Source: Mucilaginibacter xinganensis | GTDB lineage: Bacteria > Bacteroidota > Bacteroidia > Sphingobacteriales > Sphingobacteriaceae | Assembly (NCBI GenBank): GCA_026225055.1 | Contig: JAMFSA010000191.1 | Span: 47,419 to 111,418 of the forward strand | Direction of reading: 5' to 3' | Length of the DNA: 64,000 nt | Shown: piece after piece, positions 34,119 through 41,870 of the stretch | Position numbering within the stretch: the first letter of the stretch is position 1 | Layout of the letters: the number at the start of each line of letters is the position of its first letter | Translations under genes and position numbers: made by a program | The notes under the pieces: generated by a model | Database searches by the model: none | Seen by the model: only the letters and a program-made list of their open reading frames with translations | What the model was told of the DNA's origin: nothing

Positions 34119-34325
34119 TATTTTACTTGGGGCAGGATACTATAATAGTTTGCCTCAAAAGTTTGGTTTATAAAATAAGTGTTAAACTTACTGTTATAGC
34201 AAATCTAAATACTCTGCACCAATAAAAAGCGAATATGAGCAACTAAAAACACTCCAACGTTATCGTAAATTACTGGTTACGAAAGGCTTTTTTGAAGCGT
34301 TTTTAGTTGAGTTTGAAATGTTGGA
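34119..34325. other. 207-bp intergenic region between GH28 and uxaC
   Basis: It holds the GH28 promoter and operator. An 11-bp inverted repeat, CAACTAAAAAC at 34240-34250 and its complement at 34299-34309, brackets the operator and could form a hairpin downstream of uxaC. No gene is seen. Confidence 0.6.
34200..34267 (-). promoter_or_regulatory. Promoter and LacI-type operator of the GH28-uxaBA operon
   Basis: On the minus strand a perfect TAnnTTTG -7 box, TAGATTTG, reads from 34207 to 34200; the -33 region is only T-rich. The 18-bp palindrome CACTCCAACGTTATCGTA lies at 34250-34267, 42 bp upstream of the box. The same motif at the same spacing precedes uxaC, kduI and kdgK. Confidence 0.75.
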
Positions 34326-35729
34326 TCACTTGAACGTGAAGTAGTTTTTGGCGTTATAATAGCAGATGTCCTGTACAATCTTACCAGTCCATTCTAAATC
34401 GGCAGGCAGTTCACCTTTCTCAATATCTTCGGCCAGCAGGTTACATAATAACCGCCTGAAATACTCATGGCGCGGATAGGATAGGAAGCTGCGCGAATCG
34501 GTAAGCATACCAACCAGTTTGCTTAATAGCCCCATGCTTGATAGGGAGTTGATCTGCTTGGTCATGCCGTCCTTCTGATCTAAAAACCACCATGCCGAAC
34601 CAAATTGTATTTTGCCCGCAACAGTGCCATCGTTATAATTACCGGCCATAGTTGCAAAAAGCTCGTTATCAGCAGGATTAAGATTGTACAGAATGGTTTT
34701 TGCTAATTGATTGGTGCTATCTAACCTGTTTAGAAAGCGGGAAAGCGCTTGCGCTTGTGTGAAATCACCAATAGAATCATAACCGGTATCTGGGCCGATC
34801 TCTCTATAGGCACGCTCATTATTGTTGCGTAATGCACCCAGATGATATTGTTGTACCCAGTTTTTCTCATGATCCCATATCGCAAATTCGTACAACATAG
34901 CTGACTTAAATTTCAACTTCTCGATTGCCTGTAACTGCACATTGTAGCGGATCTTATTAAAGATGGCTATTATTTCTGCCTCGGTATAATCTTCAGCATA
35001 GATTTGCTCTAAACCATGGTCGGATACAGTACAGCCATTTTCAGCAAAGTAATCATGGCGTTTTTTTAAAGCTGTAAGGTAATCCTGGTAATTGCTTATG
35101 GTTGTGTTGCTTACAGCTTCTACTTTATTGATGTACTCATTCAACGCTTTCGGGTCATCAGCATTCATCGCTTTATCCGGGCGGAAGGCAGGATAAACTT
35201 TAGTGTTCCAGTTCACCTGTTTTATTTGCTGATGATATTCAAGATTATCAATAGGGTCATCAGTAGTACAGATCACTTCCACATTCATCTTGGTGATGAT
35301 ATTTTGTACTGTGTATGCAGGTGTTTGCAGTTTCGTGGTACAATCATCATATATGGCTCTGGCTGTTTTAGGCGATAATATGTCATGCACATCAAAATAG
35401 CGCTGCAGCTCTAAATGTGTCCAGTGATAGAGTGGGTTGCGCAGGGTATAAGGTACGGTTGCAGCCCAGCTTTCAAATTTTTCAAGATCAGTTTTAGCAC
35501 CGGTGATATATTGCTCGTTAATACCATTGGCACGCATGGCACGCCATTTATAATGATCGCCTTTAAGCCAGATCTCGGTAAGGTTGGTGAAACTTATATT
35601 GCCAGCAATCTGTGCAGGGTCAAGGTGGCAATGGTAATCTATAATAGGCAGTCCTGCAGCATAATCTTGGTATAAACGTTCAGCAGTAGCGCTTTGCAGT
35701 AAAAAATTCTTATCTAAAAAAGGTTTCAT
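34326..35729 (-). CDS. uxaC: Uronate isomerase
   Basis: This 467-residue cytoplasmic enzyme of the amidohydrolase superfamily isomerises D-galacturonate to tagaturonate (and glucuronate to fructuronate). The metal-binding DYHCHLDP at residues 31-38 (His 33, His 35) and the C-terminal block GMLTDSRSFLSYPRHEYFRR are standard UxaC signatures, and the length is normal. It is transcribed as its own unit from the promoter at 35758-35788, downstream of the LacI regulator gene. Confidence 0.97.
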   Translation of the reverse strand: MKPFLDKNFLLQSATAERLYQDYAAGLPIIDYHCHLDPAQIAGNISFTNLTEIWLKGDHYKWRAMRANGINEQYITGAKTDLEKFESWAATVPYTLRNPLYHWTHLELQRYFDVHDILSPKTARAIYDDCTTKLQTPAYTVQNIITKMNVEVICTTDDPIDNLEYHQQIKQVNWNTKVYPAFRPDKAMNADDPKALNEYINKVEAVSNTTISNYQDYLTALKKRHDYFAENGCTVSDHGLEQIYAEDYTEAEIIAIFNKIRYNVQLQAIEKLKFKSAMLYEFAIWDHEKNWVQQYHLGALRNNNERAYREIGPDTGYDSIGDFTQAQALSRFLNRLDSTNQLAKTILYNLNPADNELFATMAGNYNDGTVAGKIQFGSAWWFLDQKDGMTKQINSLSSMGLLSKLVGMLTDSRSFLSYPRHEYFRRLLCNLLAEDIEKGELPADLEWTGKIVQDICYYNAKNYFTFK

Positions 35730-35757
35730 GATATAGTATGGCAGTTTATCTGCAAAC

Positions 35758-35825
35758 CAAATGTAGGGTAGTTGTTAATGTTAGGCAACATTTGGCGTAT
35801 TATTATTTACTCAAACGTTGCAGTA
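35758..35825 (-). promoter_or_regulatory. Promoter and LacI-type operator of uxaC
   Basis: This is the clearest promoter in the window. On the minus strand the -33 TTG (35788-35786), a 20-bp spacer and the -7 TACATTTG (35765-35758) match the Bacteroidota consensus. The operator TACTCAAACGTTGCAGTA occupies 35808-35825, 42 bp upstream of the -7 box and 19 bp above the -33 element. Confidence 0.82.
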
Positions 35826-35840
35826 GCTATTAAACTCAAT

Positions 35841-36884
35841 TTATTTAGAAATAAGCACTGGCTGTGATGAATCCCTGATAAATAATTCGGTTGGCAACAC
35901 TACCTTTTGAAATTCGGTGATAGGGCGTTTAGTTTCAATAAGACCGATGAGCATTTCAGTAGCTTTTTTACCCATATCAAAGCCCGGCTGATATACAGCG
36001 CTTAGTGATGGGTTTAACACTTCTGCCAGATGGGTATTGGTAAAACCCAGCAAGGCAACATCCTGTGGTATTTTAACGCCTAATCTGTGCAGGATAGTTA
36101 GCGTTGTTGTTGTTATTCTTTCTGATGCGGTAAAAATGGCCTCGGGACGATCGGGTGATTGAATCAATTCAGCCAATACATTTTCAATTTCGGCTAAATC
36201 CCGGCCACCATGCAGGCAGTATTTTATGTATTTCTCATCAATGGGGATGTTCGATTCTTCAAGTGCGAGTTTATAACCTTTCAAACGCTCAGCCGTAATT
36301 GATACATGCGGCGAACTGGTAACATGCGCAATTTTCCTGAAGCCAACATCAATTAAATGTTTGGTAGCATCATATGCGCCTTTACAATTATCGGCAATAA
36401 CGCTATGGGTTTCCAGTTCATCTGTTACACGGTCAAAAAATACAATGGGCAGGCCCTTATCATGTAAATATTTAAGATGGTCTAGGTTTCTTGTTTCTGT
36501 TGACAAGGAGATCAACAGTCCATCAATTGCCCTGACTGTAAGGTGGTTAACGTTTGATAACTCGAGGTCGTACGATTCATGTGTTTGAGTGATGATGACA
36601 TTATACCCCTTACTATAAGCAACAGATTCAATCCCATTAATAACCTGCGAAAAGAACTGGTTATCAATGGTTGATATAACTATACCTAACGATTTACTAT
36701 TGCCCCGCTTTAGGCTTTGAGCCATAGGGTTAGGTTGATAGTTATGTTTTTTGGCACATTCTAAAACCAGTTTTTTTGTTTTTTCACTGATCTCGTGACT
36801 GTCTTTCAGCGCTTTTGAAACTGCTGAAGCTGATATACCTAATTCCTTCGCGATATCTTTAATGGTAACTGCCCCAAAGTTCAT
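35841..36884 (-). CDS. LacI/GalR-family transcriptional regulator of uronate genes
   Basis: The protein has 347 residues. The N-terminal LacI helix-turn-helix and hinge are clear (VTIKDIAKELGISASAVSKAL, then HNYQPNPMAQSLKRG), followed by a periplasmic-binding-protein-like effector domain (~62-340) with AIDGLLISLS and QDVALLGFTN. It is the only dedicated DNA-binding regulator inside the uronate region and probably binds the four TACTCnAACGTTnnAGTA sites listed here. The effector may be KDG, galacturonate or a related acid, which is inferred. A -7 box TAATTTTG lies at 36907-36900. No copy of the operator is seen before this gene, so direct autoregulation through it is not supported. Confidence 0.93.
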   Translation of the reverse strand: MNFGAVTIKDIAKELGISASAVSKALKDSHEISEKTKKLVLECAKKHNYQPNPMAQSLKRGNSKSLGIVISTIDNQFFSQVINGIESVAYSKGYNVIITQTHESYDLELSNVNHLTVRAIDGLLISLSTETRNLDHLKYLHDKGLPIVFFDRVTDELETHSVIADNCKGAYDATKHLIDVGFRKIAHVTSSPHVSITAERLKGYKLALEESNIPIDEKYIKYCLHGGRDLAEIENVLAELIQSPDRPEAIFTASERITTTTLTILHRLGVKIPQDVALLGFTNTHLAEVLNPSLSAVYQPGFDMGKKATEMLIGLIETKRPITEFQKVVLPTELFIRDSSQPVLISK

Positions 36885-36899
36885 CTTATCCTATTTAAA

Positions 36900-36907
36900 C
36901 AAAATTA
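36900..36907 (-). promoter_or_regulatory. Candidate -7 box of the LacI-family gene
   Basis: TAATTTTG on the minus strand fits TAnnTTTG and lies 16 bp before the start codon. No good -33 element is seen at 19-20 bp. Confidence 0.45.
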
Positions 36908-36995
36908 ATTATGAATAACGGGCCATTGGTTAAGCCCAAAGAGTAAACATAAGAAATTTAAGATAAATAAAGTTAATCTGTATGTAAAAGCAGGG

Positions 36996-37028
36996 TTACA
37001 CGCCACCAAAGATGGAAAAACCACCAAC
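36996..37028 (-). pseudogene. Relic of the 3' end of a second SDR gene
   Basis: Read on the minus strand this stretch encodes GGFSIFGGV and a TAA stop, the exact C-terminus of the SDR that ends at 37166. The two copies differ at five positions within 30 bases, and all five are synonymous third-codon changes. The relic therefore derives from a diverged functional homologue and not from a recent local copy. It ends next to the inverted-repeat element at 37031. Confidence 0.65.
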
Positions 37029-37030
37029 TA

Positions 37031-37130
37031 TCCCGATGTCTGTGTCCTCACAGACATCTGAGATAAGCCATGTTTATTATTCGTAATGTTGTACTAATGT
37101 TAGTTGCCTGTGAGGACACAGACAACGGGA
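37031..37130. repeat. ~100-bp element with ~29-bp imperfect inverted terminal repeats
   Basis: The arms at 37031-37059 and 37102-37130 are reverse complements apart from a few bases. Each arm is itself palindromic (TGTCTGTG-TCCT-CACAGACA in the left arm). The inside is ~42 bp of AT-rich sequence without an ORF. The form resembles a miniature inverted-repeat or REP-type element. It separates the SDR gene from the LacI gene. Confidence 0.65.
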
Positions 37131-37165
37131 AGAATGCAAACACAGAGAGATAAAATATATTTAGT

Positions 37166-37981
37166 TTATACGCCTCCAAAAATAGAAAAACCGCCATCAA
37201 CACAGATCATAGAACCTGTTACAAATTGCGAGGCATCACTCAGTAGCCATACCAGCGCGCCGATTAACTCATCTGGATTGCCGAATCGTTTAAATGGTGT
37301 TTGTTTTATAACCAGTTCACCACGGGGCGTATATCCGCCTTCGGGTTTGGTGAGCAGATTGCGGTTTTGTTCTGTGAGGAAAAAGCCGGGAGCAAGGGCA
37401 TTCATACGAATAGCATCGCCATAACGGTTGGCCAGTTCAACCGCGAACCATTGATTATAACAATCAACCGCGGCCTTGCCAATATTATAGCCCAATACTT
37501 TGGTAATGGCCCGTTTTGAGTTCATGGAAGAGATATTCACAATGCTGCCCCTGCCTGTTTGAGCAATAGCTTCACCAAATACCTGGGTAGGGATTATGGT
37601 TCCCCAGGTATTTACCTCCATAGTACGTTTCATACCGGATATGTTCATTTTAAAAATATCATCCTCATTTTGCAGCACACCTTCGGGCATATTTCCTCCT
37701 GCACCATTTACCAGGCCATCCAAACGACCGAAAGTATCCAGCAGTTTGGTTTTAGCAGTTTGTAGTTCAGCTTCGTCCAATACATCAGCTACCAAAGCCA
37801 CAGCTTTGCCGCCGTTTTGATTGATGGCTGCTGCACGTTCTTCGGCTACAGCAGCATTTCTGCCTAAAATACCTACCGCGCCACCTGCTTCAACAATGCC
37901 GTTTATAAATGAGTTGCCCAATATGCCTGTGCCGCCGGTAACAACAATTACCTTACCTGCCAATGAGAATTTATTTTCCAA
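37166..37981 (-). CDS. SDR-family dehydrogenase, probable KduD-role or mannonate/fructuronate-type oxidoreductase
   Basis: This 271-residue cytoplasmic classical SDR has the cofactor motif TGGTGILG (~16-23), NGAGG, the catalytic Ser in NISSMNS and the YNIGK pair. It follows kduI by 22 bp. In that position KduD would reduce 2,5-diketo-3-deoxygluconate to KDG. Its sequence style (LVNGAGGNMPEG, insert around RNLLTKPEGGY) looks closer to SDR-type D-mannonate oxidoreductases than to short KduD proteins, so the exact substrate is open. A relic of a paralogue's last codons lies just downstream. Confidence 0.88.
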   Translation of the reverse strand: MENKFSLAGKVIVVTGGTGILGNSFINGIVEAGGAVGILGRNAAVAEERAAAINQNGGKAVALVADVLDEAELQTAKTKLLDTFGRLDGLVNGAGGNMPEGVLQNEDDIFKMNISGMKRTMEVNTWGTIIPTQVFGEAIAQTGRGSIVNISSMNSKRAITKVLGYNIGKAAVDCYNQWFAVELANRYGDAIRMNALAPGFFLTEQNRNLLTKPEGGYTPRGELVIKQTPFKRFGNPDELIGALVWLLSDASQFVTGSMICVDGGFSIFGGV

Positions 37982-38003
37982 TATTTTAATTTTAGTTTGA
38001 TGA

Positions 38004-38834
38004 TTATCTTAGATCAGTTATTGCAATAGGATCCATGTCGGTATAATCCAGATTTTCGCCAGCCATGCCCCAAATAAAGCTGTAACTTGCTGTACCACTA
38101 CCCGAATGGATGCTCCACGGCGGCGATACTACCGCATCGTAATTGTCCATGGTAATATGCCTTGTTTCGTTACCCTCGCCCATGTAATGGAAGATCTTTT
38201 GACCTTCGGGCACATCGAAATAAAAATAAGCCTCCATACGGCGATCATGCACATGCGCAGGCATGGTGTTCCATACGCTGCCATCGTGCAAAATGGTTAA
38301 GCCCATTACCAGCTGACAACTCCTTATACCTTCCAGATGAATATATTTATTTATGGTGCGATAATTTGCAGTTGACGCTGAACCTAAAGTTACTTTAACC
38401 GCATCGGCATGAGTTAATAAAGTAGTTGGGTAAACCGCGTGCGCAGGCGCGGAGAGCATATAAAATACCGCTGGAGCATTTGAATCCTTGCTTTCAAAAG
38501 TCACCCTTTTGGTGCCTTTGCCAATGTACAGGCAATCCAGTTTTTTCAACTCATATTTTACGCTATCGGCAGTAACTATGCCATCGCCGGCCACGTTAAT
38601 TATGCCGATCTCGCGTCGTTCTAAAAAATATTCTGCACGCAGGTTTGGATAATTGTGTAACTCCAGCTCGTGATTTACCGGGTTGGCGAAGCCTACGATC
38701 ATCCTGTCGTAATGTGTATAGGCACAATTGATCTGATCGGGCTGCACTTGTTTATCTATCAAAAAACGCTCTCTAATTAAAGCTGTTTGATAGGTTTTAA
38801 AATCATCCGGGTGTACGCTATGTAATACTTTCAA
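38004..38834 (-). CDS. kduI: 5-dehydro-4-deoxy-D-glucuronate isomerase
   Basis: This 276-residue cupin-fold enzyme isomerises the unsaturated-uronate product 5-keto-4-deoxyuronate to 2,5-diketo-3-deoxygluconate. The zinc ligands are complete: His 194 and His 196 in PAHVHDRRME, Glu 201 and His 243 in WSIHSG, matching E. coli KduI in order and spacing. It supplies the route from GH105 products to KDG. It is transcribed with the downstream SDR from the promoter at 38867-38934. Confidence 0.97.
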   Translation of the reverse strand: MKVLHSVHPDDFKTYQTALIRERFLIDKQVQPDQINCAYTHYDRMIVGFANPVNHELELHNYPNLRAEYFLERREIGIINVAGDGIVTADSVKYELKKLDCLYIGKGTKRVTFESKDSNAPAVFYMLSAPAHAVYPTTLLTHADAVKVTLGSASTANYRTINKYIHLEGIRSCQLVMGLTILHDGSVWNTMPAHVHDRRMEAYFYFDVPEGQKIFHYMGEGNETRHITMDNYDAVVSPPWSIHSGSGTASYSFIWGMAGENLDYTDMDPIAITDLR

Positions 38835-38866
38835 GGGAGTATGATTTAAATATATAATTGCAATTA

Positions 38867-38934
38867 CAAGTCTACAATGTTACAGTATAATAATAAAGGT
38901 ATTGCTGCCATATTTCTACTCAAACGTTAAAGTA
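38867..38934 (-). promoter_or_regulatory. Promoter and LacI-type operator of kduI-SDR
   Basis: On the minus strand the -7 box TAGACTTG (38874-38867; one mismatch to TAnnTTTG) lies 42 bp from the operator TACTCAAACGTTAAAGTA at 38917-38934. The -33 region reads TTTA. The operator is shared with the divergent gene at 39018. Confidence 0.75.
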
Positions 38935-38983
38935 AATAATCAACGGTTAATTTAGCACTTTTAACATTTAGCTTGTATAATTG
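38917..38983 (+). promoter_or_regulatory. Divergent promoter for the YhcH/DUF386 gene using the same operator
   Basis: On the + strand TATAATTG (38976-38983; one mismatch to TAnnTTTG) lies 41 bp from the right edge of the operator at 38917-38934, mirroring the kduI side. The -33 region (TTAG) is weak. Confidence 0.55.
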
Positions 38984-39017
38984 ATAATTCAAATTACCAA
39001 TTGATAAAACATTAGTT

Positions 39018-39638
39018 ATGAACATCTTCCCGGATATTAAAAAGATCGCGCCCATTGTCGCGCTAATTTTTGCAAGTCATTCATCCTTTGCGCAAACAGA
39101 TTCAGCCAGTAAAGTAAAGGCTGCAAATAAATGGGTTAAAAGTAAAGTTTGGGCCAAAAACCTTGAAATCAAAGTTTACCCTGATATTAACAGCATTGAA
39201 TTTAAACGACAGTACGAAGCTAACAAAGCTACCTGGGATAAATGCTTCGCTTTTTTGGCTGATACCGCAAAACTGGCAAAATTGGCACCGGGTAAATATC
39301 CGATTGATGGTGAAAATGCGTATGCTTCTATCACCGATATGCCTACCCGTACAACTGATGTTGCCAAGTGGGAATCGCACCGCAAGTATATCGATCTGCA
39401 ATATGTAATTAAAGGCGAAGAAACGATAGGGGTATGCCCGATAGCAAATGCCACGGTTACTGTTCCTTATGACGATAAAAAGGATGGTGCAAATTATACC
39501 GCTGATGGCAAATATTACCTGGCAACACCAAACGTATTTTATTTATTCTTCCCATCAGAAGTACATAAACCCAATATTAAGGTTGATGGTTACGACTCTG
39601 ATAAGAAATTAGTTATAAAGATTAAATATGCTGAATAA
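39018..39638 (+). CDS. Exported YhcH/YjgK/YiaL (DUF386) family protein
   Basis: The protein has 206 residues. A signal peptide (APIVALIFASHSSFAQ) precedes a DUF386 cupin-like domain (~55-205) with WESHRKYIDLQYVIKGEE and the PSEVHKPNI end typical of the family. Relatives are normally cytoplasmic, about 150 residues, and have been linked to sugar-acid or sialic-acid anomerase/isomerase roles. An extra ~30-residue linker after the signal is seen here. It is transcribed divergently from kduI, apparently from the same operator, so it should act on pectin-derived uronates, perhaps in the periplasm. Confidence 0.88.
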   Translation: MNIFPDIKKIAPIVALIFASHSSFAQTDSASKVKAANKWVKSKVWAKNLEIKVYPDINSIEFKRQYEANKATWDKCFAFLADTAKLAKLAPGKYPIDGENAYASITDMPTRTTDVAKWESHRKYIDLQYVIKGEETIGVCPIANATVTVPYDDKKDGANYTADGKYYLATPNVFYLFFPSEVHKPNIKVDGYDSDKKLVIKIKYAE

Positions 39639-39691
39639 GCATAGCATATTGTGCGACTGAAATTATTGTGCGTTAAATCCTAAAAAACTAT

Positions 39692-39777
39692 TGGCATTTC
39701 GAACGTTAGTGAGAAATCTTTTTCGTGTGCTGAGTCTACAGCAGAAGATTTCTCCTCGTACCTCGTTCGAAATGACA
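39692..39777. repeat. ~85-bp REP-like long hairpin element
   Basis: Three nested inverted repeats are seen: CATTTCGAACG (39695-39705) with CGTTCGAAATG (39764-39774), GAGAAATCTT (39711-39720) with AAGATTTCTC (39745-39754), and TGCTG with CAGCA around 39728-39743. From memory, elements of the form CATTTCGA...GAGAAATCT...AGATTTCTC are frequent intergenic repeats in Bacteroidota genomes. It sits between convergent genes. Confidence 0.75.
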
Positions 39778-39845
39778 TGATCTTTTGATTTGTTAAATCT
39801 TCTTTTATAAGATTAATCGCAAGGCAATATTTAATCTTTACTCAA

Positions 39846-41192
39846 TTATACTGCAATCTTTGATGGTTTTAAAGTCAATAGCCTGATGATAGTCCACGCT
39901 ATTATATATGCCAATGCGCATACGGTAAACATGATCAGGTAAGCATCTTTAGGGTAGGAGGTATTTAGGATACCTGATAAACGCTGGATCACCACGCCGC
40001 CGATACCACCTGCCATACCACCTATACCGGTTACTGAACCAATAGCTTTTTTCGGGAACATATCAGACACTGTGGTAAACAAATTTGCCGACCATGCCTG
40101 GTGTGCCGCCGCCCCAATACAAATTACTGCGATGGCTAATACAGATGCGTAATCGCCAAATACTTCTTTATTGCCAAAGTATTGTGTTAGTAGCAAAAAC
40201 AAAGGAAACAGCGCGATAATAAACATTGCTCGCATACGTGCTTTGTATACCGGTGTTCCGCGATTGATCATCATGCGGGGGAGGTTGCCGCCAAATGTAC
40301 TGCCGAAGATAGAAATGAAATATACAGTAAAGGTAGGCCACATAATATGGTGAATGTCCATGCCAAATTGCTTTTTCAGATAATCAGGAAGCCAGAACAA
40401 CAAAAACCACCATACACCATCTGTCAAGAATTTACCCCAGAAAAAGGCCCAGGTTTGCGGGTACCTGAATAATCTTCCCCATGATATATTTTCGTGCAAT
40501 GCCACATCTTCTGATGGTGCGGCGTGTACAACCAGGTCATCCTCATGTATCAGATCAAATTCCTCTTTTGTGAGATACTTGGATTTAGCAGGCGGATTAT
40601 ATAATAAGAACCAAAATATCAGCCATAAAAAACCAACGGCGCCGGTGATAATATAGGCCATTTTCCAGCCTGTAGCTTCGCCCCAATGTATTAGGCACCA
40701 GGGTACAAATAAAGCAGCTATCATAGCGCCGATGTTGGAGCCGCTATTGAAAATACCTGTTGCCAGCGCACGCTCTTTTTTAGGGAACCACTCGGCAACC
40801 GTTTTTATAGAGGCGGGGAAGTTACCTGCTTCACCAATACCAAATAAACTCCTTACAATGGTATGCACAACAACCGAACTACCCGCAAAGGCATTTAATA
40901 TACCGAACGTTGACCAAATAATAAGCGATAATGCCAAACCCAGTTTGGTACCTATCTTATCGATAACTAAACCCGCAACTACAGTAATACCTGCGTAAAA
41001 GGCAGTAAAACAAGCGGTAACATAGGAATATTGATTATCCGTCCAGCCGAAACCGCCTTTAGCTATGGGAGTGCAGAAATAATCTTTTACATAGCTGATC
41101 ACCTGCCTGTCCATATAATTTATGGTGGTAGAAAATAAGAGCAGGGATGCTATAACCCATCTGTAGTTTCCAACTTTGTTTTCATTGGTCAT
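39846..41192 (-). CDS. exuT: MFS hexuronate transporter
   Basis: This 448-residue membrane protein has about 12 hydrophobic segments. The N-terminal NYRWVIASLLLFSTTINYMDRQVIS and the following GEAGNFPASIKTVAEWFPKKERALATGIFNSGSNIG are the typical ExuT/anion:cation symporter signatures. It imports galacturonate or glucuronate across the inner membrane. It is the last gene of kdgK-eda-exuT, 18 bp after eda, under the operator upstream of kdgK. Confidence 0.95.
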   Translation of the reverse strand: MTNENKVGNYRWVIASLLLFSTTINYMDRQVISYVKDYFCTPIAKGGFGWTDNQYSYVTACFTAFYAGITVVAGLVIDKIGTKLGLALSLIIWSTFGILNAFAGSSVVVHTIVRSLFGIGEAGNFPASIKTVAEWFPKKERALATGIFNSGSNIGAMIAALFVPWCLIHWGEATGWKMAYIITGAVGFLWLIFWFLLYNPPAKSKYLTKEEFDLIHEDDLVVHAAPSEDVALHENISWGRLFRYPQTWAFFWGKFLTDGVWWFLLFWLPDYLKKQFGMDIHHIMWPTFTVYFISIFGSTFGGNLPRMMINRGTPVYKARMRAMFIIALFPLFLLLTQYFGNKEVFGDYASVLAIAVICIGAAAHQAWSANLFTTVSDMFPKKAIGSVTGIGGMAGGIGGVVIQRLSGILNTSYPKDAYLIMFTVCALAYIIAWTIIRLLTLKPSKIAV

Positions 41193-41210
41193 AATTCGGT
41201 AGATATTAAC

Positions 41211-41870
41211 TTATTTGGCGGCTTTTACAAGCTCCAATGCTTTTATAGTATCGTTATATAATTGGTCGTACAATCCTTTAGTTAGCACATCTTTGGTAAT
41301 AAGCTTACTGCCCAAACCCACGGCGCAAACTCCGGCATTAAACCAGTTGCTGATATTTTCGATATGTAGCTCAACACCACCAGTAGGCATAAATAATTGC
41401 CCCGGGAATAATTCTTTTATCGAACTTAAAAATGAGTGCCCCAAAATATTGGCAGGAAATAGCTTGATCAACGCCGCGCCATTTTGTTGTGCCGTGTAGA
41501 TCTCGGTAGGTGTCATACAGCCGGGACACCATAGTATGCCATGCTCGTGGGCTACTTTTGCTACGGCTGGGTTTACAATGGGCGCTACAATAAAATCAGC
41601 TCCGGCAGCTACAAAATCCCTGGCTTCCTGTTCTGATTTTATGGTGCCTATGCCTAAAAGCAGCTCGGGCATTTCAGTCTGCTGTGCTTGTTTAAGTACT
41701 TTAAAGTTTTCGAGCGCAGCAGGCCCGCGGTTTGTATATTCAATAGCCCTAACACCGGCCCGGTATAAAGTACGGGTCACCTGAAGGCTAACCTCTGCAT
41801 CTTCATAAAAGAACAGTGGTAAAATGCCCTGGGTTATAATGCCCGCAAGTATAGTTTCGTGGTTGCTCAT
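41211..41870 (-). CDS. eda: 2-dehydro-3-deoxy-6-phosphogluconate (KDPG) aldolase
   Basis: This 219-residue class I aldolase splits KDPG into pyruvate and glyceraldehyde-3-phosphate. The Schiff-base Lys is 136 in ALIKLFPAN, with Glu 44 and Arg 48 in IEYTNRG and the WCPGCMTPTE loop. The start overlaps the kdgK stop by 4 bp, so the two last steps of KDG breakdown are translationally coupled. Confidence 0.96.
   Translation of the reverse strand: MSNHETILAGIITQGILPLFFYEDAEVSLQVTRTLYRAGVRAIEYTNRGPAALENFKVLKQAQQTEMPELLLGIGTIKSEQEARDFVAAGADFIVAPIVNPAVAKVAHEHGILWCPGCMTPTEIYTAQQNGAALIKLFPANILGHSFLSSIKELFPGQLFMPTGGVELHIENISNWFNAGVCAVGLGSKLITKDVLTKGLYDQLYNDTIKALELVKAAK

Noticed and set aside
36885..37165. 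Search for the uronate operator upstream of the LacI gene
   Set aside because: No TACTCnAACGTTnnAGTA-like sequence was found; only a -7 box and the inverted-repeat element are present, so autoregulation by this motif is not claimed.
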